A DNA stretch of 18,840 bases from an uncultured Bacilli bacterium (GTDB lineage: Bacteria; Bacillota_I; Bacilli_A; ML615J-28; CAG-313): positions 1-18,840 of the forward strand of contig CAJGCS010000005.1 of NCBI GenBank assembly GCA_904501965.1, read 5' to 3'. Shown here in pieces: positions 8,834-15,507 of the stretch (its first letter is position 1; every line of letters starts with the position of its first letter). Made by a program: the position numbers and the translations under genes. A model generated the notes under the pieces. That model saw only the letters and a program-made list of their open reading frames with translations. It did no database searches and had not been told where the DNA came from.

Positions 8834-8852
8834 AACTTAAATAAATTTAAAT

Positions 8853-8886
8853 AAAAAGCTACTGAAATTATTCAGTAGCTTTTTTT
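8853..8886 (+). terminator. Rho-independent terminator of the surface operon
   Basis: A perfect stem pairs AAAGCTACTGAA with TTCAGTAGCTTT around an ATTA loop and continues into a run of seven T. It lies about 20 bases after the stop of the giant lipoprotein and separates it from the phosphoesterase operon. Confidence 0.95.
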
Positions 8887-8887
8887 C

Positions 8888-8916
8888 TTGCGTTTTTTTT
8901 AATTTTTTGGTACAAT
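8888..8916 (+). promoter_or_regulatory. Sigma-A-type promoter for the phosphoesterase operon
   Basis: TTGCGT at 8888-8893 and TACAAT at 8911-8916 are separated by 17 bases. The predicted start of transcription is near 8923, leaving a leader of about 23 bases with GGAG at 8936-8939 before the ATG at 8946. Confidence 0.8.
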
Positions 8917-8945
8917 GTACTATCACGAAGGAAACGGAGAATTCT

Positions 8946-9890
8946 ATGATTACTAAAGAACAAGCCTTAACTATATATAACCTAATTAAAGAAAATCCTA
9001 AAATTATTATCCACAGACACGATAGACCCGATGGTGATGCTCTAGGAGCTCAAATAGGGCTAAAAGAGGCCATTTTAGCGAACTTTCCTACACATGATGT
9101 AAAAATAGTAGGGGATATAAATAAACGCTATTTTTGGATGGGAGAAATGGATAACGTAAATGATGATGAATATGAAAATGCACTTGTATTTGTTCTAGAT
9201 AGTGGTGCTTTAAAATTAATAAGTGATGAACGTTTCAGCACTGGAAAACTACTTGTTAAACTAGATCACCATATTCCACAAGACTCTTATGGAGATTATA
9301 AAATTGAAGATACAAGTTATGAATCTTGTTGTGGATTAATTGGCGATATTATCTATTTATCTGGTATGAATCTTACTGATGAAGGCGCGAATGCACTATT
9401 TACTGGAATGGTAACAGATAGCGGGCGTTTTAGATATACATCAACAACATCTAATACATATAAGGTTGCATCACATTTAATGAACTATAATATTAAAACA
9501 GATTATATATATAATAACCTTTATGTAGAAAAACTAGAAAATGTAAAATTAAAAGCAACCCTTATCACAAAATTTAAAGTAACAAAAAAAGGTGTTGCAT
9601 ATTTAATTAACACAAAAGAAGAAATAAAAGAATATGGGCTTGGTATATTTGATATATCTCGTGGCATGGTAAATATTATGGCCGGTATTGAAAATATTCC
9701 TGTTTGGGCAAACTTTTCAGAAGATACAGATGGTTCAATTTATGTTGAACTTCGTTCATCAGGAATAAACGTAAATAAAGTTGCTGTTGCTCATGGCGGA
9801 GGAGGCCATGTTCAAGCTAGTGGATGTACTGTTAAATCTTTTGATGAGGTATATCAAATAATAAATGAATTAGATGACTTAATTGATTAA
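8946..9890 (+). CDS. DHH/DHHA1 phosphoesterase, NrnA type (first copy)
   Basis: This cytoplasmic phosphoesterase would degrade very short oligonucleotides and, as in B. subtilis NrnA, perhaps 3',5'-bisphosphate nucleotides. It is 314 residues, the usual family length. Metal-binding motifs are visible: HRHDRPDGDALG (23-34), LDSG, LDHH (Asp107-His109) and TGMVTDSGRFR. The C-terminal DHHA1 substrate-binding domain ends in AHGGGGHVQASG (His288). I chose ATG 8946 because GGAG precedes it; a TTG start at 8907 would fall inside the promoter -35/-10 region. A paralogue follows 11 bases later. The fold is certain; the preferred substrate (nanoRNA, pAp or a cyclic-dinucleotide product) is inferred. Confidence 0.92.
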   Translation: MITKEQALTIYNLIKENPKIIIHRHDRPDGDALGAQIGLKEAILANFPTHDVKIVGDINKRYFWMGEMDNVNDDEYENALVFVLDSGALKLISDERFSTGKLLVKLDHHIPQDSYGDYKIEDTSYESCCGLIGDIIYLSGMNLTDEGANALFTGMVTDSGRFRYTSTTSNTYKVASHLMNYNIKTDYIYNNLYVEKLENVKLKATLITKFKVTKKGVAYLINTKEEIKEYGLGIFDISRGMVNIMAGIENIPVWANFSEDTDGSIYVELRSSGINVNKVAVAHGGGGHVQASGCTVKSFDEVYQIINELDDLID

Positions 9891-9901
9891 GGAGAATATA
9901 T

Positions 9902-10882
9902 ATGTTTTTAGAAATATTAAACAAAATTAAAGAATATGATACAATCATTCTTCACAGACACGTTCGTCCTGATGGAGACTGTATTGGTTCAATGATGGGC
10001 CTTTATTATTTAATTACTAATAACTTTAAAGAAAAGAAAGTTTATAGAACTGGAGACGCACTTCCTGAATACTTAGGTTTATATGGACATGTTGATGAAG
10101 TAAGTGATGAATTATATAAAGATGCTTTAGTAATTGTTGTTGATACAGCTACAGAAAACCGTATTTGTGACAGTAGATATAATACAGGTAAATTTTTAAT
10201 TAAAATTGACCATCACGATGACTCTCCAGAGTATGGTGATATCTGTTATATTGATAATGAATCTCCTGCTTGTGCATCTATTATTGTTGATATGTATAAA
10301 GCTTGGAATAAGGAAGATCCATCAATTACATTATCAAAAGAAGCAGCTACTGCTTTAATGCTTGGTATGGTTACAGATACTGGTAGATTTAGATATCGAG
10401 GAACTTGTAGAAAGACACTTGAAAATGCCGGTCTTTTACTTGATAGCGGAGTAGAACTTGATGATTTATATGCATCGCTTTACACAAAAGATAAAGAAGA
10501 ACTTAAACTTCAAGGATATGTTTGCGAAAACTTTAAAGTAACTGAAAATGGCGTTGCATATATATACTTTGATAAAGAAACAATGGATAAATATGGTGTA
10601 GACAAAGATACAGCTGCAGCTTGTGTAAATATTCTTGATTCAATAAAAGGAAGCTTAATCTGGGCAACATTTATCGAACAAAATAATGAAATAGGTGAAA
10701 TAAGAGTAAGACTTCGTTCAAGATTTGTTGCTATAAATGAAGTTGCAACCCATTATAGAGGTGGAGGTCACTTACAAGCAGCCGGTTCAACAGTTTATTC
10801 TGAGGAAGAAAAAGAAGCTTTGCTTAAAGAACTTGATAGTTTATTAAAAGAATTTAAAGAAAATAATCCGGAGCGTTACTAA
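9902..10882 (+). CDS. DHH/DHHA1 phosphoesterase, NrnA type (second copy)
   Basis: A tandem paralogue of the preceding gene, 326 residues. It keeps the whole active-site set: LHRHVRPDGDCIGS, VVDTA, IDHHDD (Asp103-His105), LGMVTDTGRFRYR, and a DHHA1 domain with RGGGHLQAAG (His290). The C terminus is longer and charged. Similarity to the first copy is clear in the motifs but low elsewhere, so the duplication is old and the two enzymes probably differ in substrate. The start follows AAGGAG. Its TAA overlaps the surE ATG by one base, which suggests coupled translation. Confidence 0.92.
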   Translation: MFLEILNKIKEYDTIILHRHVRPDGDCIGSMMGLYYLITNNFKEKKVYRTGDALPEYLGLYGHVDEVSDELYKDALVIVVDTATENRICDSRYNTGKFLIKIDHHDDSPEYGDICYIDNESPACASIIVDMYKAWNKEDPSITLSKEAATALMLGMVTDTGRFRYRGTCRKTLENAGLLLDSGVELDDLYASLYTKDKEELKLQGYVCENFKVTENGVAYIYFDKETMDKYGVDKDTAAACVNILDSIKGSLIWATFIEQNNEIGEIRVRLRSRFVAINEVATHYRGGGHLQAAGSTVYSEEEKEALLKELDSLLKEFKENNPERY

Positions 10883-11604
10883 TGAAAGTACTTGTTACAA
10901 ACGATGACGGTTATACTGCAATTGGTATAAAAAAATTAGTTGAAAAAATAAAAGGCAAGTTTGAAGAAATTGTTGTTATTGCGCCTAAAACGCAAAAATC
11001 AGCAACATCTCACTCAATCATTTTAAAAGGCGGAATTGAGTTTAAACAAGTGGATGATATTGTAGAAGGCATAAAAACTTACTACTGCGATGGAAATCCA
11101 GCTGACTGTGTATCTTTTGCACGATGCGTGTTAAAATATCCATATGATTTAGTAATCAGTGGATGTAATAATGGTATTAATCTAGGGTATGATGTAATTT
11201 ACTCAGGTACTGTTGCAGGAGCAGCTGATGCTTTAATAAATGGTAAAAAAGGTCTTGCAATTTCATGTAAAGTTGGAGACTTTGATAGCTTAGATAACTT
11301 AGATATGGCTCTAGAGTTTATAAGCGATAATAAGTTATTTGATAAATGTGATTTAATAAATGTTAATTTAGTAAAAGATGCACGCGGTGTTAAACTAACA
11401 CATGCTGGAAAAACTGTGTATGGCGCTTATTATGATTTAGGAGAAGACGGACTATATTATCCTAAAATGGGAGAAGTAAATGCTGATGAAAATAATACAA
11501 AAGAATCTGACTGGAGTGCATTTAGTGAATCGTTTATAAGCGTAACTCCTCTTACTATTGACATGACTGATTACAAAGCATATAAAGAATATAAAAATAA
11601 CTAA
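10882..11604 (+). CDS. surE: 5'/3'-nucleotidase SurE
   Basis: A metal-dependent nucleotidase that removes phosphate from nucleoside monophosphates. It begins MKVLVTNDDG, with metal ligands Asp8 and Asp9. Other family signatures are APKTQKSATSHS (Ser40), the YYCDGNPADCV segment, and SGCNNGINLGYDVIYSGTVAGA (Asn96 as the probable fourth ligand). In most homologues this last motif reads SGIN, so the Cys is a small variation. The length of 240 residues is typical. It overlaps the preceding phosphoesterase gene by one base and fits downstream of it, since oligonucleotide cleavage gives mononucleotides. No terminator follows; bofA starts 27 bases later. Confidence 0.93.
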   Translation: MKVLVTNDDGYTAIGIKKLVEKIKGKFEEIVVIAPKTQKSATSHSIILKGGIEFKQVDDIVEGIKTYYCDGNPADCVSFARCVLKYPYDLVISGCNNGINLGYDVIYSGTVAGAADALINGKKGLAISCKVGDFDSLDNLDMALEFISDNKLFDKCDLINVNLVKDARGVKLTHAGKTVYGAYYDLGEDGLYYPKMGEVNADENNTKESDWSAFSESFISVTPLTIDMTDYKAYKEYKNN

Positions 11605-11615
11605 ATTCATAAACT
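11587..11615 (+). promoter_or_regulatory. Possible mother-cell sigma-E-type promoter for bofA
   Basis: GAATATA at 11587-11593 and CATAAACT at 11608-11615 are 14 bases apart. The B. subtilis sigma-E consensus is KMATATT-N14/15-CATACAMT, so the match is 6/7 and 7/8. It lies at the end of surE. The predicted transcript would begin near the GGTG at 11622, leaving a leader of about ten bases. AT-rich DNA gives chance matches, so this rests mainly on its likeness to the site before yabG. Confidence 0.45.
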
Positions 11616-11631
11616 TATATTGGTGATATGA

Positions 11632-11847
11632 ATGAAAGAAAAGAAAAACAATATATTGTTAAAAGGAGCTATATGGACTATTAAGTCGTTAGTAATTGGC
11701 ATTAGTTTGTTGTTTATTTACAATATAGTTGGATCTTACTTTTCGCTTCATGTTCCAATTAATATATGGACAATTATTATTGTTAGTGTATTAAAACTAC
11801 CCGGACTTGTCAGCATAATTATTTTTATGTTAATTCTTCCTAAATAG
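11632..11847 (+). CDS. bofA: BofA-like pro-sigma-K processing inhibitor
   Basis: A 71-residue membrane protein. Two hydrophobic segments (about 12-36 and 44-69) flank the sequence SLHVPINIW, followed by LKLPGL. B. subtilis BofA, as I recall it, has the same order: a helix, NMFGG, GIHVPIN, then GIPG and a hydrophobic end. In that organism BofA sits in the outer forespore membrane with SpoIVFA and holds the protease SpoIVFB inactive until sigma-K is needed. It is a little shorter than the ~87-residue B. subtilis protein, missing mostly N-terminal hydrophobic sequence. The ATG at 11632 follows GGTGAT. It could be read from the surE transcript or from its own promoter. Family membership rests on the HVPIN/PG pattern and topology. 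Confidence 0.75.
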   Translation: MKEKKNNILLKGAIWTIKSLVIGISLLFIYNIVGSYFSLHVPINIWTIIIVSVLKLPGLVSIIIFMLILPK

Positions 11848-11862
11848 TAAAAGTTTATACAC

Positions 11863-11891
11863 TTGCAAAAACATAAAAAATAATGTATAAT
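11863..11891 (+). promoter_or_regulatory. Sigma-A-type promoter for rpoE
   Basis: TTGCAA at 11863-11868 and a perfect TATAAT at 11886-11891, with a 17-base spacer. The leader would start near 11898 and contains GGAGG at 11919-11923 before the ATG at 11928. Confidence 0.88.
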
Positions 11892-11927
11892 AAAAAAAGA
11901 ATATAAAAATCTCTTATTGGAGGAAAT

Positions 11928-12398
11928 ATGAAAGAAAAAGATAAATCTTTATTAGAAATAGCTATTGAACTTTTAAATGGTAAACAAAAACCTCAAAAGT
12001 TAAGCACAATTATTCGTGAAGTTATGGAATTAAAAGGCGTTAAAAATGCACACGTTAAAGAATTAACTCCACAATTTATTTTAGACTTTATGCAATCTGG
12101 TTACTTTATTTATTGTGGCGATGATTGTTGGGATTTAAAAGATCGTCAACCAACTTCTATTTTAGATAAAGACGGGCACGATTATGAAAGCATCTATGAA
12201 GAAGATGAAGAAGTTAAGAAACATGAACTTAAAGATGAAGATATTTATGGCCAAGTTCACGATGACGATGACGAAGAAGATGATGACGATGATGACGATG
12301 ATGATGAAAATGAAGAAGATGAAGACGATTTATCAAGTGAATTTGAATTAAGAGATGAAGAAGATCTTGATGAATTATTTGAAGAAGACGAAGAATAA
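11928..12398 (+). CDS. rpoE: DNA-directed RNA polymerase delta subunit
   Basis: The delta subunit of Gram-positive RNA polymerase, which speeds enzyme recycling and tunes promoter choice. Residues 1-75 form the HARE-type winged-helix domain (KSLLEIAIELL, LSTIIREVMELKGV, LTPQFILDFMQSGYFIYCGDDCWDLKDR). Residues from about 85 to 156 are an acidic, probably disordered tail with long Asp and Glu runs, as is usual for delta. The length of 156 is normal. It has a clear promoter upstream and a strong terminator three bases after the stop, so it may be mostly a single-gene unit. The Asp run is encoded by repeated GAT/GAC codons around 12260-12310, a stretch prone to length change. Confidence 0.95.
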   Translation: MKEKDKSLLEIAIELLNGKQKPQKLSTIIREVMELKGVKNAHVKELTPQFILDFMQSGYFIYCGDDCWDLKDRQPTSILDKDGHDYESIYEEDEEVKKHELKDEDIYGQVHDDDDEEDDDDDDDDDENEEDEDDLSSEFELRDEEDLDELFEEDEE

Positions 12399-12400
12399 AA

Positions 12401-12436
12401 CAACTTTATAAAGGCAACTTTATAAAGTTGCTTTTT
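12401..12436 (+). terminator. Rho-independent terminator after rpoE
   Basis: A 13-base-pair perfect stem (CAACTTTATAAAG with CTTTATAAAGTTG) closes on a GCAA tetraloop, followed by C and five T. It begins three bases after the rpoE stop and ends 16 bases before the rsmA start. Confidence 0.9.
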
Positions 12437-12452
12437 GAAAGGACTGGTTTTA

Positions 12453-13295
12453 GTGAAAATAAAAGATGTAGAACAAATATTAAATGATAGTGGAATATCG
12501 GTTAAAAAGAAATTCGGGCAAAACTTTTTGTTAGACCAAAATGTATTAGAAAAAATTGTTACAGTGCTTCCTAAAGAAAATATGGAAAATGTTATTGAAA
12601 TAGGGCCAGGGCTTGGATTTTTAACAAATGAGATAACAAAACTATCTAAAAAATGTGTTCTTTATGAAATTGATGATGAAATGGTCGGCTTTTTAAAAAG
12701 TAAAGGCTTTTTAAATACAACTATTAGAAATATCGATGTTTTAAAAATTAATGTTGAAGAAGAAATCAAAAATAATTTTGGTAGTGCTTCTGTATCGCTA
12801 GTTGCCAATCTTCCATACTATATAACTACGCCAATACTTACAAAGTTTTTAACCGAAACAAAACAAGTAAATAAAATGGTAGTTATGATGCAAAAAGAAG
12901 TTGCACTAAGAATATGTGGAAGACCTAAAACAAAAGATTATAATGCACTAAGTGTTTTTATGCAATATTACACAAATTCTAAGATTGCCATAAACGTACC
13001 TCCAAAATCTTTTTATCCGGCTCCTGAGGTTGATAGTAGTGTTGTTTTGATTGAAAGAAAAGAAATAACAAATAAGGCAGTTAATGAAGATTCCTTTAAT
13101 AAGTTTGTTAAGTGGATTTTTACACAAAGAAGAAAAACACTTATGAATAATATTTCTAAAACACAAATACCAAAAGACATTGTAAAACAAATACTAGAAG
13201 AAAAAGGCTATAACCAATCAGTTAGATCAGAAGAGTTGTCTGTAGAAGAAATTGTTGATTTGTTTAACGATATATATATAAAGTTTAATTTCTAG
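12453..13295 (+). CDS. rsmA: 16S rRNA dimethyladenosine transferase (KsgA/RsmA)
   Basis: Dimethylates two adjacent adenosines in the 3'-end hairpin of 16S rRNA, a late step in 30S ribosome assembly. The motifs are in order: KFGQNFLLDQNV (20-31), SAM-binding EIGPGLG (Gly51-Gly55), catalytic NLPY (119-122), QKEVALRI, and FYPAPEVDSSVV. At 280 residues it has the normal length. I chose GTG 12453, giving MKIKDVEQIL, behind AAAGGA. A TTG at 12435 would lie in the T-run of the terminator. No promoter is visible between that terminator and the start, so expression must come from read-through or from a signal inside rpoE. yabG follows, as in B. subtilis. Confidence 0.95.
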   Translation: MKIKDVEQILNDSGISVKKKFGQNFLLDQNVLEKIVTVLPKENMENVIEIGPGLGFLTNEITKLSKKCVLYEIDDEMVGFLKSKGFLNTTIRNIDVLKINVEEEIKNNFGSASVSLVANLPYYITTPILTKFLTETKQVNKMVVMMQKEVALRICGRPKTKDYNALSVFMQYYTNSKIAINVPPKSFYPAPEVDSSVVLIERKEITNKAVNEDSFNKFVKWIFTQRRKTLMNNISKTQIPKDIVKQILEEKGYNQSVRSEELSVEEIVDLFNDIYIKFNF

Positions 13296-13324
13296 AACAT
13301 TTTTATCTTTTTTTCCATACAATA
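13295..13324 (+). promoter_or_regulatory. Possible sigma-E/sigma-K-type promoter for yabG
   Basis: GAACATT at 13295-13301 and CATACAAT at 13316-13323 with a 14-base spacer match the B. subtilis sigma-E consensus (KMATATT, CATACAMT) at 6/7 and 8/8. The same bases also fit sigma-K: AACA at 13296-13299, 16 bases, then CATACAATA (CATANNNTA). The start of transcription would be near 13329, giving a leader of only about ten bases. In B. subtilis yabG is sigma-K dependent, which agrees. Confidence 0.6.
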
Positions 13325-13338
13325 AATTGGTGGAAGAT

Positions 13339-14088
13339 ATGAAAAAGTTTGTTATTAAGGGTGAAGTGCCTTGCATTGTTTATACAGTTTTATCAGAAAA
13401 TGATACGGAAGTTTTGTTAAAAGGCTATACACATAGAATAATTAAAAGAGTTAACAAAAGTTTACTTGAAGAAGCAACTATTGAAAACATTAAAAAAGAA
13501 GAAATGCTTCTTACTAAATATGAAACTGTTAATCAAAACATAAGAAAAACAAAAGTATTAACAGGAACTATTCTTCATATTGATGGTGATAAAGAATATT
13601 TAAAGAGCTGTATGTCTTTTTATAAAAAACTAAATGTTTTTGCTTGGGGTATATATATTAAAGAAAAAGAAGTAAAATACAAAATCTTAAAAATACTTGA
13701 AGAGCTGTCTCCAGATATTGTGGTGATTACCGGACATGATGCATATAATGGACAAGGCATTAAAGACTTAAATAATTACGAGAATTCAAAAGTATATATA
13801 GATATAGTAAGAACGATAAGATCAAAACATTCAAAAGAAAATTTAGTAGTTATAGTTGGTGCTTGTGCATCACATTATGAGGCTTTAATTGCAAGTGGTG
13901 CTAATTTTGCATCGAGCCCAGGAAGAATAAACATTCATACATATGATCCTGCGGTTGTTGCGATAAAGGTAGCAACAACTTCTTGTAATAAAACGATAGA
14001 TTTTGATAGTGTCGCAAAACACATTATTGATGGTAAAAAAGCAATTGGTGGAATTGAAACAAAAGGGAAAATGAAAATAGTTTATTAA
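13339..14088 (+). CDS. yabG: Sporulation-specific protease YabG
   Basis: A cysteine-type protease (peptidase U57 family) that in B. subtilis and clostridia trims spore coat and related proteins late in sporulation. Recognisable blocks are LHIDGDKEYLKSCMSFYKKL, PDIVVITGHDAYNGQG (His133), VVIVGACASHYEALI (Cys176, His179), GANFASSPGRINIH and IGGIETKG near the end. Cys176 with His133 or His179 are the likely catalytic residues. The protein is 249 residues against about 290 in B. subtilis; the N-terminal SH3-like part is the compressed region. I use ATG 13339, six bases after GGTGG, rather than the TTG at 13327. It lies between rsmA and ispE, the B. subtilis order without veg and sspF. It is strong evidence of sporulation ancestry. 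Confidence 0.92.
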   Translation: MKKFVIKGEVPCIVYTVLSENDTEVLLKGYTHRIIKRVNKSLLEEATIENIKKEEMLLTKYETVNQNIRKTKVLTGTILHIDGDKEYLKSCMSFYKKLNVFAWGIYIKEKEVKYKILKILEELSPDIVVITGHDAYNGQGIKDLNNYENSKVYIDIVRTIRSKHSKENLVVIVGACASHYEALIASGANFASSPGRINIHTYDPAVVAIKVATTSCNKTIDFDSVAKHIIDGKKAIGGIETKGKMKIVY

Positions 14089-14100
14089 TAGGTATAAAAT

Positions 14101-14871
14101 ATGAAAGTCAAATGCCGTGCAAAAGTTAACCTTATGTTAAAGGTGATTGAAAAACTAAATAATGGATATCACAACCTTCAAATGTTAAACATGCGAATTG
14201 ATTTATGTGATTATATATATATAGAAAAGAGTAGTGAGTTTAAAGTTACATTTAAAAACGAAGAAATAGATCCTTCCTTTATATATAAAGTAATTAATAG
14301 ATTACGTGAATGTTATAATATAAAGAATAAGTATGATATTGTAATAGAAAAACATATTCCTGTTGGATCTGGACTTGGCGGTGCAAGTATGAATGCCGCA
14401 ACAATAGTTGATGAAATATTACAACTTGAAGGAATAGAGGATATAGTTTTAAATAAAATAAATAATTTTAAAGATCTTGGTGCTGATATTGCTTATGGAT
14501 TTTATGATTCGCTAGCAATTGTAGAAGGGCTTGGCGAAAAAATATATATAATAGAAAAAGAAAATATACCTTCGCTTGTTTTAGTAAACCCAAATATCTT
14601 AATAAAAACAAAAGATGTTTTTGAAAAAAATAATGTTTATACAAAAAAACTATCACATAATGAAATAATTAATAGTGATGATATATATATTAATGATTTA
14701 GAAAAAGCTGCCTTCTTAGTTGATAATTCATTAAACATTTTAAAGCAAAATTTAACTAAGTATGGTAAAGTTATTATGAGTGGAACTGGATCGAGTTTTT
14801 TAGTTCATACTGACAAAATAGAACAAATTAAAAAAGAATATCCAAATTACCTTGTTTTAAAGGTTAATTAA
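14101..14871 (+). CDS. ispE: 4-diphosphocytidyl-2-C-methyl-D-erythritol kinase
   Basis: A GHMP-family kinase that phosphorylates CDP-methylerythritol in the MEP isoprenoid pathway. Visible motifs: CRAKVNLMLKV with catalytic Lys8, NGYHNLQML, the ATP-binding loop PVGSGLGGASMNAA (87-100), GADIAYGF with catalytic Asp129, and the C-terminal glycine loop MSGTGSSFLV. The length of 256 is slightly short (usual 280-290). Several normally fixed positions are relaxed: GGGSSDAA reads GGASMNAA, and DVPFF reads DIAYG. The lineage is therefore divergent but the key Lys and Asp remain. The start is 12 bases after yabG with a weak AGGT site, so it is probably co-transcribed with rsmA and yabG. Confidence 0.88.
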   Translation: MKVKCRAKVNLMLKVIEKLNNGYHNLQMLNMRIDLCDYIYIEKSSEFKVTFKNEEIDPSFIYKVINRLRECYNIKNKYDIVIEKHIPVGSGLGGASMNAATIVDEILQLEGIEDIVLNKINNFKDLGADIAYGFYDSLAIVEGLGEKIYIIEKENIPSLVLVNPNILIKTKDVFEKNNVYTKKLSHNEIINSDDIYINDLEKAAFLVDNSLNILKQNLTKYGKVIMSGTGSSFLVHTDKIEQIKKEYPNYLVLKVN

Positions 14872-14882
14872 TAGGAGGATTT

Positions 14883-15419
14883 ATGAAAATAATACAAAAG
14901 ATCAATAGTAGCGATTTAGTAAATTTTAATTATTATTTACTTGATAGAAACTTATCGTTTAAATTAAGTAAGATTGTTCTTGGTGTTTTATCACTTATTT
15001 TAGGCATTGCATCAATTGTTTATGAGCTTATTGTTGTTGGAACGGTTCAAACAATAACAATAATAATTAGTATCTTATTAATTGTACTTGGCGTATTTGC
15101 ACTTGCATTTTTAAAACCTATTCTTAAATGGGGACTAAAAAAAAGAATAATAAAAAAAGACGAACGTATTGATGATATATGTATTACTCTTGATGATGCT
15201 GGACTTTTGTGGCTTTATGCAAATGAAGAAAAAAACAAAAAAGAAGCAACTCCTTTTACGTGGGGATCTATTTTAAAAGCTGCTTTAAAAGGCGAATATA
15301 TATATCTTCATGTAAATCAATATGTAGTTTTATTTATTAAAAAAGATGCGTGTGAAGATTTTGAGAAAGTTAAAGAATATTTAAAAGAAAAATTAACAAC
15401 AAGATATAAAAACAAGTAA
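14883..15419 (+). CDS. YcxB-like membrane protein of unknown function
   Basis: A 178-residue protein with two adjacent hydrophobic helices (about 28-52 and 57-78), a short basic segment (LKKRIIKKDER), then a soluble C-terminal domain of about 95 residues. That domain has the pattern TPFTWGSILKAALKGEYIYLHVNQYVVLFIKKDA, which recalls YcxB-type C-terminal domains (W followed by a strand with L/F and a late IxK). No activity is known for this family. It follows ispE by 11 bases with a perfect GGAGG, so it is in the same operon, and it ends in a terminator. In B. subtilis this position holds purR. Confidence 0.65.
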   Translation: MKIIQKINSSDLVNFNYYLLDRNLSFKLSKIVLGVLSLILGIASIVYELIVVGTVQTITIIISILLIVLGVFALAFLKPILKWGLKKRIIKKDERIDDICITLDDAGLLWLYANEEKNKKEATPFTWGSILKAALKGEYIYLHVNQYVVLFIKKDACEDFEKVKEYLKEKLTTRYKNK

Positions 15420-15441
15420 GGCATAAATGCCTTACTTTTTT
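15414..15441 (+). terminator. Rho-independent terminator after the YcxB-like gene
   Basis: AAGTAAGGCAT pairs with ATGCCTTACTT, with a short AT loop and five further T. The left arm overlaps the stop codon of the preceding gene. Confidence 0.92.
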
Positions 15442-15460
15442 AAAGAAATTATATAATTAG

Positions 15461-15489
15461 TTGCTAAGAGTAAATTTTTAGGTTAAACT
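15461..15489 (+). promoter_or_regulatory. Probable sigma-A-type promoter
   Basis: TTGCTA at 15461-15466, a 17-base spacer, and TAAACT at 15484-15489. The -10 is imperfect, but the site lies in the short gap between a terminator and the next gene, whose GGAGG is at 15497-15501. Confidence 0.55.
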
Positions 15490-15507
15490 AAATACAGGAG
15501 GTATGAT

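Noticed and set aside
8907..8945. TTG start that would lengthen the first phosphoesterase by 13 residues
   Set aside because: It overlaps the -10 region of the promoter and has no ribosome site, while ATG 8946 has GGAG at the right distance.
12401..12427. Apparent tandem 14-base direct repeat CAACTTTATAAAGG
   Set aside because: The repeat arises because the terminator arms are themselves nearly palindromic; one perfect 13-base-pair hairpin explains it.
12435..12452. TTG start for rsmA in the terminator T-run
   Set aside because: The codon lies in the hairpin tail; GTG 12453 has AAAGGA upstream and begins like other KsgA proteins.
13269..13281. TATATATATA runs here and near 14213, 14683 and 16980
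   Set aside because: They fall inside genes as Tyr/Ile codons and reflect AT-rich codon choice rather than an origin or repeat element.
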